A stretch of DNA of 13,769 nucleotides from assembly GCA_012513195.1 (NCBI GenBank), contig JAAZCR010000279.1:1-13769 (forward strand). The letters are read 5' to 3'. Below the pieces are notes generated by a model. It did not search any database. It was not told the origin of the DNA and was given only the letters and a program-made list of their open reading frames with translations. Below, piece after piece: positions 1-6,193 of the stretch (the stretch's first letter is position 1; every line of letters starts with the position of its first letter). The position numbers were made by a program, and so were the translations under genes. The stretch comes from Bacilli bacterium (lineage in GTDB: Bacteria; Bacillota_I; Bacilli_A; Haloplasmatales; Haloplasmataceae).

Positions 1-875
1 ATATTAATTAAAGTATTAGTTTTTTCATAGTTAAGTTCAAGATTAGGCACATTTAATTTTTTGATAATTTCTAAAAGAGTCACTCTTATTACTGCTTTAG
101 GTATCGTCTTTAATTTATCGCAATCAACTATTATTCTCTCTTTTTCAGTTAAAATTATCAATTCTTTCAATAATCTTTCTGCATTTTGATTTAGAAATTC
201 ATCAACTTCGCTTAATTGTTCGTGGAGTTGTAGAACCTTCGCATTAATATCAGGTTGTAATTCTTTAAATAACGGAATGATTCTATTTCTAATAAAGTTA
301 CGGGCATATTTATCACTTAGATTGGAAGAATCAACCAAATAAGGAATTTTATTCATATCACAATACGTAATTAACTCTTGTTTAGTTAAATCTAATAAAG
401 GTCTTATGATATAAATATTCTTTTCAATTTCATATTTGGGTTTCATTCCCACATATCCACCAAGTTGATTGCCCCGCATAATTTTAAAAAGCACAGTTTC
501 TACTTGATCATCTTGATGATGAGCGAGTGCTATTTTGTTAGCACCATGAGTTTTCGCAACACTCACAAAAAACTCATAGCGAAACTTTCTAGCTTCATCA
601 TGAAAATTCTCATTACCACTTTTATGAAAATGACCAACATAGAAAGGTAATTGATATCTATCGCAATAATCCTTAATTAGGTTTTCTTCTTGTTCATTTT
701 CATAACCACGGGTATGGTGATTCACATGCGCTACAATGAGTTTTAATTGCCATTTTTCTTGTAAAGACAATAAAAAGGCTAATAAAGCCATTGAATCAGC
801 GCCACCTGATACTCCAATAACGATTGAATCACCTTTATCAATTAAATTGTGGCTCAATACCTGTTCAGTAAACAT
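1..875 (-). CDS. tilS: tRNA(Ile)-lysidine synthase TilS, N-terminal part (cut by left window edge)
   Basis: TilS uses ATP and lysine to convert C34 of the tRNA-Ile CAU anticodon to lysidine, so that the tRNA reads AUA; it acts in the cytoplasm and is normally essential. The visible 291 codons begin MFTEQVLSHN and carry the PP-loop ATP-pyrophosphatase motif SGGADS at residues 23-28. Further TilS signatures follow: AHVNHHTRG, ALAHHQDDQVET and RNFIRNRIIP. The reading frame is open to base 1, so the C-terminal tRNA-binding part lies outside the window. I chose the ATG at 875 because the first family-conserved residues follow directly and GGTGAG lies just upstream. The gene follows spoIIE, as in B. 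subtilis, but without yabS and yabT between them, and it has its own promoter. Identification is firm. Confidence 0.96.
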   Translation of the reverse strand, partial: MFTEQVLSHNLIDKGDSIVIGVSGGADSMALLAFLLSLQEKWQLKLIVAHVNHHTRGYENEQEENLIKDYCDRYQLPFYVGHFHKSGNENFHDEARKFRYEFFVSVAKTHGANKIALAHHQDDQVETVLFKIMRGNQLGGYVGMKPKYEIEKNIYIIRPLLDLTKQELITYCDMNKIPYLVDSSNLSDKYARNFIRNRIIPLFKELQPDINAKVLQLHEQLSEVDEFLNQNAERLLKELIILTEKERIIVDCDKLKTIPKAVIRVTLLEIIKKLNVPNLELNYEKTNTLIN

Positions 876-894
876 CCTTATACTCACCAATTGT

Positions 895-922
895 ATTATA
901 GAATGATATTGAAAAAAGTCAA
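895..922 (-). promoter_or_regulatory. sigma-A type promoter of tilS
   Basis: Reading the minus strand, TTGACT (917-922) and a perfect TATAAT (895-900) are separated by 16 bases. Transcription would start near 888, leaving a leader of only about 12 nt before the tilS ATG at 875. The -35 hexamer lies inside the 3' arm of the terminator hairpin behind spoIIE, so termination and new initiation share the same bases. This is seen in the sequence; activity is inferred. Confidence 0.72.
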
Positions 923-935
923 GAAAACCTTGACT
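912..935 (-). terminator. intrinsic terminator behind spoIIE
   Basis: On the minus strand AGTCAAG (929-935) and CTTGACT (917-923) form a 7-bp stem with a 5-nt loop, followed by a run of Ts (912-917, the first pairing in the stem). It lies about 40 bases behind the spoIIE stop codon. The stem is short and not very GC-rich, so termination may be partial and allow read-through into tilS. Confidence 0.6.
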
Positions 936-974
936 CACGTTTATTATAACTTATTTTTATAATAGCATAAATTA

Positions 975-3290
975 TTATGCACTCAGTTTGTTTTTACACG
1001 GATTCACCTTAATCACAATTGCGGTCATATCATCAGGGATCTTACCACCAAATTCGGTAATAGCCGCCCTAATGATATCATGAGCTATTTGAATCGATGA
1101 AGTGCGTAAAATTTGTACCAAGGTTTTTTCAAATTTATTAATATTGTTGTAGCGTTCGATAACACCATCGCTTACCATAACGATTATATCATTGACCATG
1201 AGTTCACAAGTTACTTTTTCAATTTCACCTGAATGTCCCATCGGTAAATTGGCATTGTCAATACGAATTACTTTATTACCACGGATGATGAAACTAGGAG
1301 CACTACCAATTTTATAGAAATCAATCGTCCCTTTGCTTTTATTGATGGTCGCATAGTCTAAAGTTGAATAACGTTCATTATATTCCTTTAATGAAAGTAA
1401 AGTATTAAGAATACTTACTGCGGTCTTATCATTTGTCCCCGTCTGCAACATTTTATTTAATAATTCTAATGTACTTTTACTTTCAACATGCGCGGAATAA
1501 CCGCTTCCCATACCATCACTTAACGCTATTACAGTATTACCATTATGCATCTCACATTTTAAGAAGTTATCACCAGAGATGCGAGAACCATCTTTACCTA
1601 TATAACTTGTCCCAAATTCTAATTCAAAGACTTGTTTAGATGTTACTTTTAATTTCGTTAAATTTTTGTTTGTTTTCAAAACAGAAATATACACTTCTTC
1701 TTTAAATAAATCATTAAGAAAATTAAGTATAAGATTATCGTGGTGTCCTTCGTAATTTCTTATGCCAAGATCGATATCAAGATTTTTTGGTTTTATACAA
1801 TTAGCTTTAACATATATGATATTTACACCTGCTTTTCGTAACTTGTCCCTCAACCGTTCAATTTTAATCGTATCACTTTCATAATCATTATGCACTTCAA
1901 TGGCATATTCTTGAAGAATTTGAGCTAGTCCTTGTAATTGTGATTGAAATAAGAGATTTGTATTATTATGAGTTTTACTGCTTAATAAATACTCCTGGTT
2001 AAGTTCAATAGCGGAATTTATAACCGCATAAGCTGCAAAACAATACATGCTAAACAAGTCTAAGAAACGGTTTTTATCAGCGTTTAAAATTTCTTCGCCT
2101 TCTTTGAGAATTTGACTAAAGTAATTATAGGTCTTAATGTGATTACAATTTAAACATAATTCTTTCTTTAAGCACTTCTTACAATGCCGCTCCGTCAATT
2201 CCTCAATCGCATCATCAAGTTTCATTAGCTCCGCACTTGACTCTAAGGATTTATAAGCGAAGGTCTTAAATAATTCAGCAAAATTTAATAATCGCTGGCT
2301 CACTTCTTCTCTAAAGTTTTCAACATAAATCTGATAATATTTAGCATCTTCATATTTGGGAGTTAAGATATTTAACAAATGGTTCTCACAGAAAAAACTA
2401 ACTATATAATAGACTGTAGTTACAAGAGCGTTACTAAGGAAGAATCCTAATAAATCACCTGTTAAGTAACCTAAATAATATATAACAACTGGACCTAAAA
2501 AGAAACAAAAAGTTTTTAAAGAAAAGTTTTCTTTAGGTAAAAAAGCAGAAAAAACACCTAAATAAGGGATAATGGTATTCCCTTGAATAGGGTAGCCTGA
2601 AAATACTAAAGCAAAATAAACAAGGAAGGTAGTAATTAGAGTATTCAGTGCTGTTGTGGTCATTCCTAGGAACATAATTGTTAAACTCATACTTAATAAT
2701 CCTAGATTAAAACCATATAAATTAATAGTAAACAAGCCTATTTGCAGATTAAAGAGAAATGCAATAAGTGCGTAAACGTCTTCTTTAAACAAAAATTGTT
2801 TCTTAGTATGGTTTATTTCTAAAGATTTTAAATATATTGTATAAAAGGCACTAATAAATAAACATATAAAAATCAATTGCATAAAGTTGATATCAGTTTG
2901 TTTCAAGATGCTGTTAAGAGTATAAGATATTAGCCCTAAAAGATTAAGGATCAAATAGTTAATTTTATCATTATTTTCACGATGAACAAAAAAGAGCAAA
3001 GGCACGAAGGCAATTATAAGATTTAACACTTGTACATAATCAATAAAAAGTGTTAAAAGGGTAATAATCAACATTGTGAATAATCCTTGACGTTTATCTC
3101 GCTCAATTAAAAAACACAATAATGGTATGCAAAAACACGCACCTAAACCAAAATTTATTGAAAAAGCAAGTGGTGAAAATACTAACGCCATTAGTATTTG
3201 TCCCAACAAATCCTTTGATATTAATTTACTCTTCTCTTTGACAATTTGTTTGTTGAGTTTATCGTTTAGTGCCGAAAGTGTCTGTGCCAT
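975..3290 (-). CDS. spoIIE: stage II sporulation protein E, membrane-bound PP2C phosphatase
   Basis: SpoIIE dephosphorylates the anti-anti-sigma factor SpoIIAA, which frees sigma-F in the forespore; it also interacts with FtsZ at the polar septum. The first 300 or so residues hold about ten hydrophobic segments. A soluble central region follows (about 310-550), then the PP2C phosphatase domain (about 560-765) with the metal-binding motifs SDGMGSG (591-597), SDGVIE (707-712) and DDMTA (753-757). The length of 771 residues is close to the 827 of B. subtilis. The frame extends upstream to an ATG at 3314, but the strong GAGGGAGAG site sits six bases before the ATG at 3290 (MAQTLSALND), so I start there. 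A Cys4 cluster with CX2CX5CX2C spacing lies at 370-382 in the central region. Its position between the yabPQ group and tilS agrees with the known sporulation neighbourhood. Confidence 0.96.
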   Translation of the reverse strand: MAQTLSALNDKLNKQIVKEKSKLISKDLLGQILMALVFSPLAFSINFGLGACFCIPLLCFLIERDKRQGLFTMLIITLLTLFIDYVQVLNLIIAFVPLLFFVHRENNDKINYLILNLLGLISYTLNSILKQTDINFMQLIFICLFISAFYTIYLKSLEINHTKKQFLFKEDVYALIAFLFNLQIGLFTINLYGFNLGLLSMSLTIMFLGMTTTALNTLITTFLVYFALVFSGYPIQGNTIIPYLGVFSAFLPKENFSLKTFCFFLGPVVIYYLGYLTGDLLGFFLSNALVTTVYYIVSFFCENHLLNILTPKYEDAKYYQIYVENFREEVSQRLLNFAELFKTFAYKSLESSAELMKLDDAIEELTERHCKKCLKKELCLNCNHIKTYNYFSQILKEGEEILNADKNRFLDLFSMYCFAAYAVINSAIELNQEYLLSSKTHNNTNLLFQSQLQGLAQILQEYAIEVHNDYESDTIKIERLRDKLRKAGVNIIYVKANCIKPKNLDIDLGIRNYEGHHDNLILNFLNDLFKEEVYISVLKTNKNLTKLKVTSKQVFELEFGTSYIGKDGSRISGDNFLKCEMHNGNTVIALSDGMGSGYSAHVESKSTLELLNKMLQTGTNDKTAVSILNTLLSLKEYNERYSTLDYATINKSKGTIDFYKIGSAPSFIIRGNKVIRIDNANLPMGHSGEIEKVTCELMVNDIIVMVSDGVIERYNNINKFEKTLVQILRTSSIQIAHDIIRAAITEFGGKIPDDMTAIVIKVNPCKNKLSA

Positions 3291-3322
3291 TATAATCTCT
3301 CCCTCAATATGCATTTTGTATT

Positions 3323-3386
3323 ATTATAAGAGATTAATTTTTATTATTGTGTTGAATTATGGGAGAGACTTTGATTTTATTTCACA
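3323..3386 (-). promoter_or_regulatory. candidate Spo0A-controlled promoter of spoIIE
   Basis: On the minus strand a perfect TATAAT lies at 3323-3328, with no good -35 hexamer at 16-18 bases. Instead TTCAACA (3350-3356), one mismatch from the 0A-box consensus TTCGACA, sits 21 bases upstream of the -10. A second near-box, TGTGAAA (3380-3386, one mismatch from TGTCRAA), lies 30 bases further up. In B. subtilis the spoIIE promoter is activated by Spo0A~P on sigma-A polymerase and has an over-long spacer, so the layout fits. The boxes are imperfect in A+T-rich DNA, so chance matches are possible. Confidence 0.4.
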
Positions 3387-3402
3387 TAATTAAAATTTCT
3401 AA

Positions 3403-3561
3403 TTATAACTGCTTAAGTTGTTGGGAAATAATAATAGCTACTGAAGAAAACAGTAATATATATATTACAATGATGAATAAGATCCACGGTAATTTAAGTC
3501 GAATCCTGGTTAATCTTAAGTTTTTTCCGCATTTTTTGAATTGTGATTTTTTTCGTGACAT
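3403..3561 (-). CDS. small single-pass membrane protein at the divIC position, possibly a truncated or miniature DivIC
   Basis: This 52-residue frame begins MSRKKSQFKKCGKNLRLTRI. It has a strongly basic N-terminus (about residues 1-23), one membrane helix (about 24-46, beginning LPWILFIIVIYILL) and a short tail SQQLKQL. Basic cytoplasmic tail, single helix, then a Gln-rich coiled-coil start is the plan of DivIC/FtsL septum proteins, and divIC follows yabQ in B. subtilis. However, B. subtilis DivIC has 125 residues, and here the whole extracellular coiled coil is absent; no other frame behind the stop restores it. The gene overlaps the end of yabQ by 68 bases in another frame and has only a weak ribosome-binding site. 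It could be a reduced DivIC, a decayed remnant or an unrelated small protein. Confidence 0.45.
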   Translation of the reverse strand: MSRKKSQFKKCGKNLRLTRIRLKLPWILFIIVIYILLFSSVAIIISQQLKQL

Positions 3562-3994
3562 ATTTCCCACAACCTATTAATTTTTTTATGAGGAAACTAA
3601 ATATTTGCTTTAGGAAAAGATAAGTATCTACAAAAGGCTTAACGAAGATATATCTTAAGACTTTTAAAAGTTTATTTATTAAGTAATATATTAGTTTTCG
3701 AAAAGGAAATAAATTCTTTTCATAATATTGATTCGCAAAGCGATAATACAATAAAAAACTAACAATCATAATTCCATAACAATAAAACGGTATAATACCA
3801 TCACTGATTTTATAGATAACAGTAAAAATAATACATCCTTGAATGACAAAAAAACATATATCTAGGACAAACTTTAATGTCTTTCTTAGATGTATTAATA
3901 TAAAATAATACACCAAATCATAAGAAGCCCCTAAATAGATTCCGGATAATATCGCGTATAGCAAAAGTAAGAATTGTGTTTTTAAATCAATCAT
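3494..3994 (-). CDS. yabQ: spore cortex protein YabQ
   Basis: YabQ is a membrane protein made in the mother cell and needed for spore cortex formation in B. subtilis. This 166-residue protein starts MIDLKTQFLLLLYAILSGIY. It has hydrophobic segments at about 8-32, 44-62 and 67-85, followed by a long basic tail that includes a further amphipathic or hydrophobic stretch. The GxYLGxxYDLVYYF pattern in the first helix is typical of the family. It is somewhat shorter than the B. subtilis protein. Its ATG overlaps the TGA of yabP (ATGA), which points to translational coupling and makes the start certain. Sequence conservation is low in this family; the neighbours yabP and spoIIE carry much of the identification. 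Confidence 0.85.
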   Translation of the reverse strand: MIDLKTQFLLLLYAILSGIYLGASYDLVYYFILIHLRKTLKFVLDICFFVIQGCIIFTVIYKISDGIIPFYCYGIMIVSFLLYYRFANQYYEKNLFPFRKLIYYLINKLLKVLRYIFVKPFVDTYLFLKQIFSFLIKKLIGCGKYVTKKITIQKMRKKLKINQDST

Positions 3995-4308
3995 TTAAAT
4001 AACTTGCTGAAGAATCCTTTAGAGGCTTTCTTATCATCCTCATGGTCATAGTATTCCACTTTAGTCACATATCCGGTAATCAACATTTCGCCTTTCTCAA
4101 CGCTAAAATTAAACATTTCTAATTCATGACCAGAAAGAGTCATATACCCTAAGACAGTTTCTAGAATGAATTCTTCACTATTTAAACTTTCAATTTTAAC
4201 AACTCCTGTTAGTTCAATTGATTTCCTGTCACGAATTAACATATGATGGCTCTTTAAATTAGTATTTGTTTCTCTGGTTGTTTTATTAAAAATTTCGCTT
4301 TGATTCAT
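3991..4308 (-). CDS. yabP: sporulation protein YabP (YabP/YqfC family)
   Basis: YabP is a small mother-cell sporulation protein, required together with YabQ for normal cortex in B. subtilis; its biochemical role is not known. The protein has 105 residues, the usual family length. It shows the typical pattern HHMLIRDRKSIELTGVVKIE, then a GYMTLSGHELEMFNF stretch and a beta-rich core GEMLITGYVTKVEY, ending in a charged tail. No membrane segment is visible. AAAGGAGG precedes the ATG, separated by a run of Ts. The gene is coupled to yabQ by a 4-base overlap. Its ribosome-binding site lies in the 3' arm of a long hairpin that begins at the rqcP stop codon. Confidence 0.88.
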   Translation of the reverse strand: MNQSEIFNKTTRETNTNLKSHHMLIRDRKSIELTGVVKIESLNSEEFILETVLGYMTLSGHELEMFNFSVEKGEMLITGYVTKVEYYDHEDDKKASKGFFSKLFK

Positions 4309-4313
4309 GAAAA

Positions 4314-4381
4314 AAACCTCCTTTATTAACTATCAGTAAATTATATTAATCTATCCTGATAGTTATGATAAAAGGAGGTTT
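4314..4381 (-). terminator. long hairpin between rqcP and yabP: terminator-like and covering the yabP ribosome-binding site
   Basis: In the minus-strand transcript AAACCTCCTTT (4371-4381) pairs with AAAGGAGGTTT (4314-4324). Further up, CTGATAGTTA/TAACTATCAG (4356-4365 with 4327-4336) adds ten perfect pairs, with an unequal internal loop between the two stems and a 19-nt apical loop. The 3' arm runs into seven Ts (4310-4316; the last few also pair), giving a classical intrinsic terminator shape. The GGAGG of yabP is inside this 3' arm, and the rqcP stop codon is at the base of the 5' arm. Structure is seen in the sequence; whether it stops transcription, blocks translation or both is inferred. 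Confidence 0.7.
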
Positions 4382-4634
4382 ATAAACGTTCTTCACTAAC
4401 GATTTCGTACATGTTTTCTGCATCAGCTTTCTTTGAAGATTCGCTGATTTGTGTTACTCTAAATGTTACCCTTTTATTTCCATAAGTAATAGTTACGAGA
4501 TCGCCCACTTTAACTTCACTACTAGGTTTAGCGATCTTATTGTTTATTTCAATCCGTTCATGCTCGGCTACTTCTTTCGCTACAGTACGTCTTTTAATTA
4601 ACCGTGATACTTTTAAATATTTGTCTATTCGCAT
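4380..4634 (-). CDS. rqcP: S4-domain ribosome quality-control protein RqcP (YabO/Hsp15 family)
   Basis: RqcP binds stalled 50S subunits and works with RqcH to add alanine tails to stuck nascent chains. The 84-residue protein begins MRIDKYLKVSRLIKRRTVAK. It holds one S4 RNA-binding domain (about 1-60), with the conserved KVSRLIKRRTxAKEVA helix and the beta part VGDLVTITYG, and ends NMYEIVSEERL as in the B. subtilis protein (86 residues). The ribosome-binding site AGGAGAG overlaps the TAG stop of the preceding acetyltransferase gene, so the two are likely co-transcribed. The gene lies before yabP as in B. subtilis. Its stop codon lies in the base of the long hairpin that separates it from yabP. 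Confidence 0.93.
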   Translation of the reverse strand: MRIDKYLKVSRLIKRRTVAKEVAEHERIEINNKIAKPSSEVKVGDLVTITYGNKRVTFRVTQISESSKKADAENMYEIVSEERL

Positions 4635-4643
4635 TGTTCTCTC

Positions 4644-5141
4644 CTATTCTAATACTTTCTCGTAACAATTAAAGGGATCAGGAACTTTGCGTAAATATAT
4701 TTGCCCGACAAACTTAAATCCATGTTTTTGAAAGAAGGCATTCATTCTTTTATTCTTGGAGTTAGTGTCGACTTTCAAATAGTTAATACCTTTATTGCGA
4801 GCTAAATTCTCTGCAAACTCAAGTAATTTCGATCCAATACGTTGATTTTGATAACTTCTTTTTACCGCAAAGCGATGAATAACAATTGCTTCTCCTTGTT
4901 TTTGCCAGTTTAATTTTTTATAAGCCTCATCTTCCTGTTTGTTTAAACAAATGAAACCAGCAACTTCATTATTACGTTCAAAAATGTATAAACTGGCATT
5001 CTTGATATCTTCGAGAAAATATTCTTTTGTCGGATAATCATCGCCCCATTGATAATTACCTTCTTTTTGTAAATCTTCTATGGTTTCTTTAACGATATTA
5101 AGAATCTGTTCAATATCGTCATAGCGCGCTATTCTAATCAT
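4644..5141 (-). CDS. GNAT-family N-acetyltransferase
   Basis: GNAT enzymes transfer an acyl group from acetyl-CoA to an amine of a protein or small molecule. The 165-residue protein begins MIRIARYDDIEQILNIVKET, the usual first strand and helix of the fold. The acetyl-CoA-binding core lies at about 84-107: IVIHRFAVKRS followed by QNQRIGSKLL, where the first Gly of the usual Q/RxxGxG/A loop is Arg. After it come YLKVDTNSKNKRMNAFF and GFKFVG, the closing part of the domain. The substrate cannot be told. AGGAG lies 11 bases before the ATG, rather far. The gene is 9 bases from rqcP and about 30 from the DUF554 gene, so all three probably form one transcription unit. Confidence 0.88.
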   Translation of the reverse strand: MIRIARYDDIEQILNIVKETIEDLQKEGNYQWGDDYPTKEYFLEDIKNASLYIFERNNEVAGFICLNKQEDEAYKKLNWQKQGEAIVIHRFAVKRSYQNQRIGSKLLEFAENLARNKGINYLKVDTNSKNKRMNAFFQKHGFKFVGQIYLRKVPDPFNCYEKVLE

Positions 5142-5174
5142 CTAAGTCACTACTCCTAACATTTTAATAATATA

Positions 5175-5882
5175 TTACAACACTAGCGTAATTAAATAAT
5201 AGATTATTGGTAAAAAAATTCCGGGAAGCATATCTACTACATTTATCTTTTTAATTTCCAGTAAATCTAAACCTATACCTATTATTAATATATTGCCAAC
5301 AATCGTCATCTGATTAATCACAGTTTGTGGTAAAAAATCTTTAAAGAAAAATGCGATAACGGTGATTGTTCCTTGATATAACAAAACTGATACACATGAA
5401 AAAAGTACACCGATTCCTAATGTAGAAGCTAAAATCATCGAAGTTATGCCATCTAAAATCGCTTTAATGGCAAGAATAGAGAGATCGCCTTTCATTCCAT
5501 CATTGAGCGCTCCCATAATCGCCATTGCACCCACACAGAAGATTAACGAACTCGTCACAAATCCTTTCGCAAAACTTTGTTCGTGTGAGAATTTCTTCTC
5601 TACATAGATACCTAAGTTATTTAACTTACTTTGGATTTTCATTAAAGTACCTAATACTCCACCTAATACTAACGAAATAATGATAATTAAGAATAAAAAC
5701 TTATCGGTGGAAGCGAGAAAACCACTAACAGCACCTGTTACTCCGATGACAATGGTAGTTAATCCAATGCCTTGCATCATCGTGTTTTTAAAACTATCTT
5801 TGAGGTTTTGTTTAAGAACTAGTCCAATAAAACTACCACTTATAATGGCTAATGCATTGATGATTGTTCCTAATCCAATCAA
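5175..5882 (-). CDS. DUF554 family membrane protein (YdfK/YqgA-like)
   Basis: This family of inner-membrane proteins is widespread in bacteria; its function is not established. The protein has about 235 residues and six to seven hydrophobic segments. It shows family features: the N-terminal GLGTIINALAIISGSFIGL, an internal GGVLGTLMKI, and the middle block FCVGAMAIMGALNDG with the following KAILDGITSMILAS. The frame can also start at a GTG at 5891, but a GTAGGTGA site would then overlap the start codon. The TTG at 5882 has this site at good distance and gives the usual N-terminus, so I use it. The gene heads the group with the acetyltransferase and rqcP. It is divergent from folT. Confidence 0.87.
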   Translation of the reverse strand: MIGLGTIINALAIISGSFIGLVLKQNLKDSFKNTMMQGIGLTTIVIGVTGAVSGFLASTDKFLFLIIIISLVLGGVLGTLMKIQSKLNNLGIYVEKKFSHEQSFAKGFVTSSLIFCVGAMAIMGALNDGMKGDLSILAIKAILDGITSMILASTLGIGVLFSCVSVLLYQGTITVIAFFFKDFLPQTVINQMTIVGNILIIGIGLDLLEIKKINVVDMLPGIFLPIIYYLITLVL

Positions 5883-6021
5883 GTAAATCACCTACTAATT
5901 TATAATTTTAATACAAAATGGCTGATTTTTCTACTATTTTCGCAGAAGTTGTTCACTTAGGATATTTTATCTTATTATACTCATTTGTTTGATTATTTTA
6001 GTTTCCTCATATATAGATATA
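5883..6021. other. intergenic region between divergent DUF554 gene and folT
   Basis: This A+T-rich stretch holds the upstream region of the DUF554 gene. On the minus strand a TATAAT lies at 5974-5979, preceded by TGAG, but no convincing -35 is found; it would give a leader of about 85 nt. I see no ORF and no riboswitch on the minus side. The folT promoter and leader occupy the remaining part up to 6193. Confidence 0.4.
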
Positions 6022-6030
6022 TGTTATAAT
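6022..6030 (+). promoter_or_regulatory. extended -10 promoter of folT
   Basis: TGTTATAAT (6022-6030) is a perfect extended -10 element (TGn before TATAAT). The -35 region (near 6002-6007, TTTCCT) is weak, as often seen with an extended -10. Transcription would start near 6037, just at the first base of the riboswitch, which supports this assignment. Confidence 0.75.
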
Positions 6031-6036
6031 AGTCTT

Positions 6037-6133
6037 CACAGAGTAGATAAGAAGCGTTAAGTGCTATAGGATGGGATGTTGCCTATAGACGAAAGGGAGG
6101 TTTCTCCCTGCGATTTCTTATCGCGTCCGCTGT
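6037..6133 (+). promoter_or_regulatory. tetrahydrofolate (THF, folT-type) riboswitch
   Basis: The aptamer carries the conserved core GAGTAGATAAGAAGCGTTAA, then GTG, GGGATG and ACGAA, ending GCGTCCGCTGT. Pairings visible: P1 ACAG (6038-6041) with CTGT (6130-6133); P2 GATAAGAA (6046-6053) with TTCTTATC (6115-6122); P3 CTATAGG (6064-6070) with CCTATAG (6082-6088); P4 AGGGAG (6094-6099) with CTCCCT (6104-6109). This is the known THF-I riboswitch layout, which binds tetrahydrofolate and usually lowers expression of folate transport or synthesis genes. The gene that follows is a folate transporter component, so type and target agree. Confidence 0.95.
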
Positions 6134-6192
6134 AAAAATATGTATATATTTTTAGTGGACTTCTGTAATTTTATTTAAACGGAGGTCTTTTT
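6125..6192 (+). promoter_or_regulatory. expression platform of the folT riboswitch: two mutually exclusive hairpins
   Basis: Hairpin ON: GTCCGC (6125-6130) pairs with GTGGAC (6155-6160) and TAAAAATAT (6133-6141) with ATATTTTTA (6146-6154), loop GTAT, two bases bulged. It uses the 3' strand of P1, so it competes with the ligand-bound aptamer. Hairpin OFF: GGACTTCTGT (6157-6166) pairs with ACGGAGGTCT (6179-6188), including some G-U pairs, followed by Ts up to 6192. It hides the GGAGG site of folT and also looks like an intrinsic terminator. With THF bound, P1 forms, the ON hairpin is lost and the OFF hairpin can form. Pairings are seen; direction of control is inferred from the family. Confidence 0.75.
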
Positions 6193-6193
6193 T

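Noticed and set aside
465..650. Plus-strand frame of 61 codons inside tilS
   Set aside because: It lies opposite conserved TilS motifs, has no ribosome-binding site and no protein-like pattern.
3127..3580. Two plus-strand frames opposite the start of spoIIE and the yabQ end
   Set aside because: No ribosome-binding site and no recognisable domain; they are antisense to well supported genes.
4340..4345. TATAAT in the loop of the rqcP-yabP hairpin as a yabP promoter
   Set aside because: The -35 position is poor (TCATAA) and no sigma-E-like pair was found; not strong enough to call.
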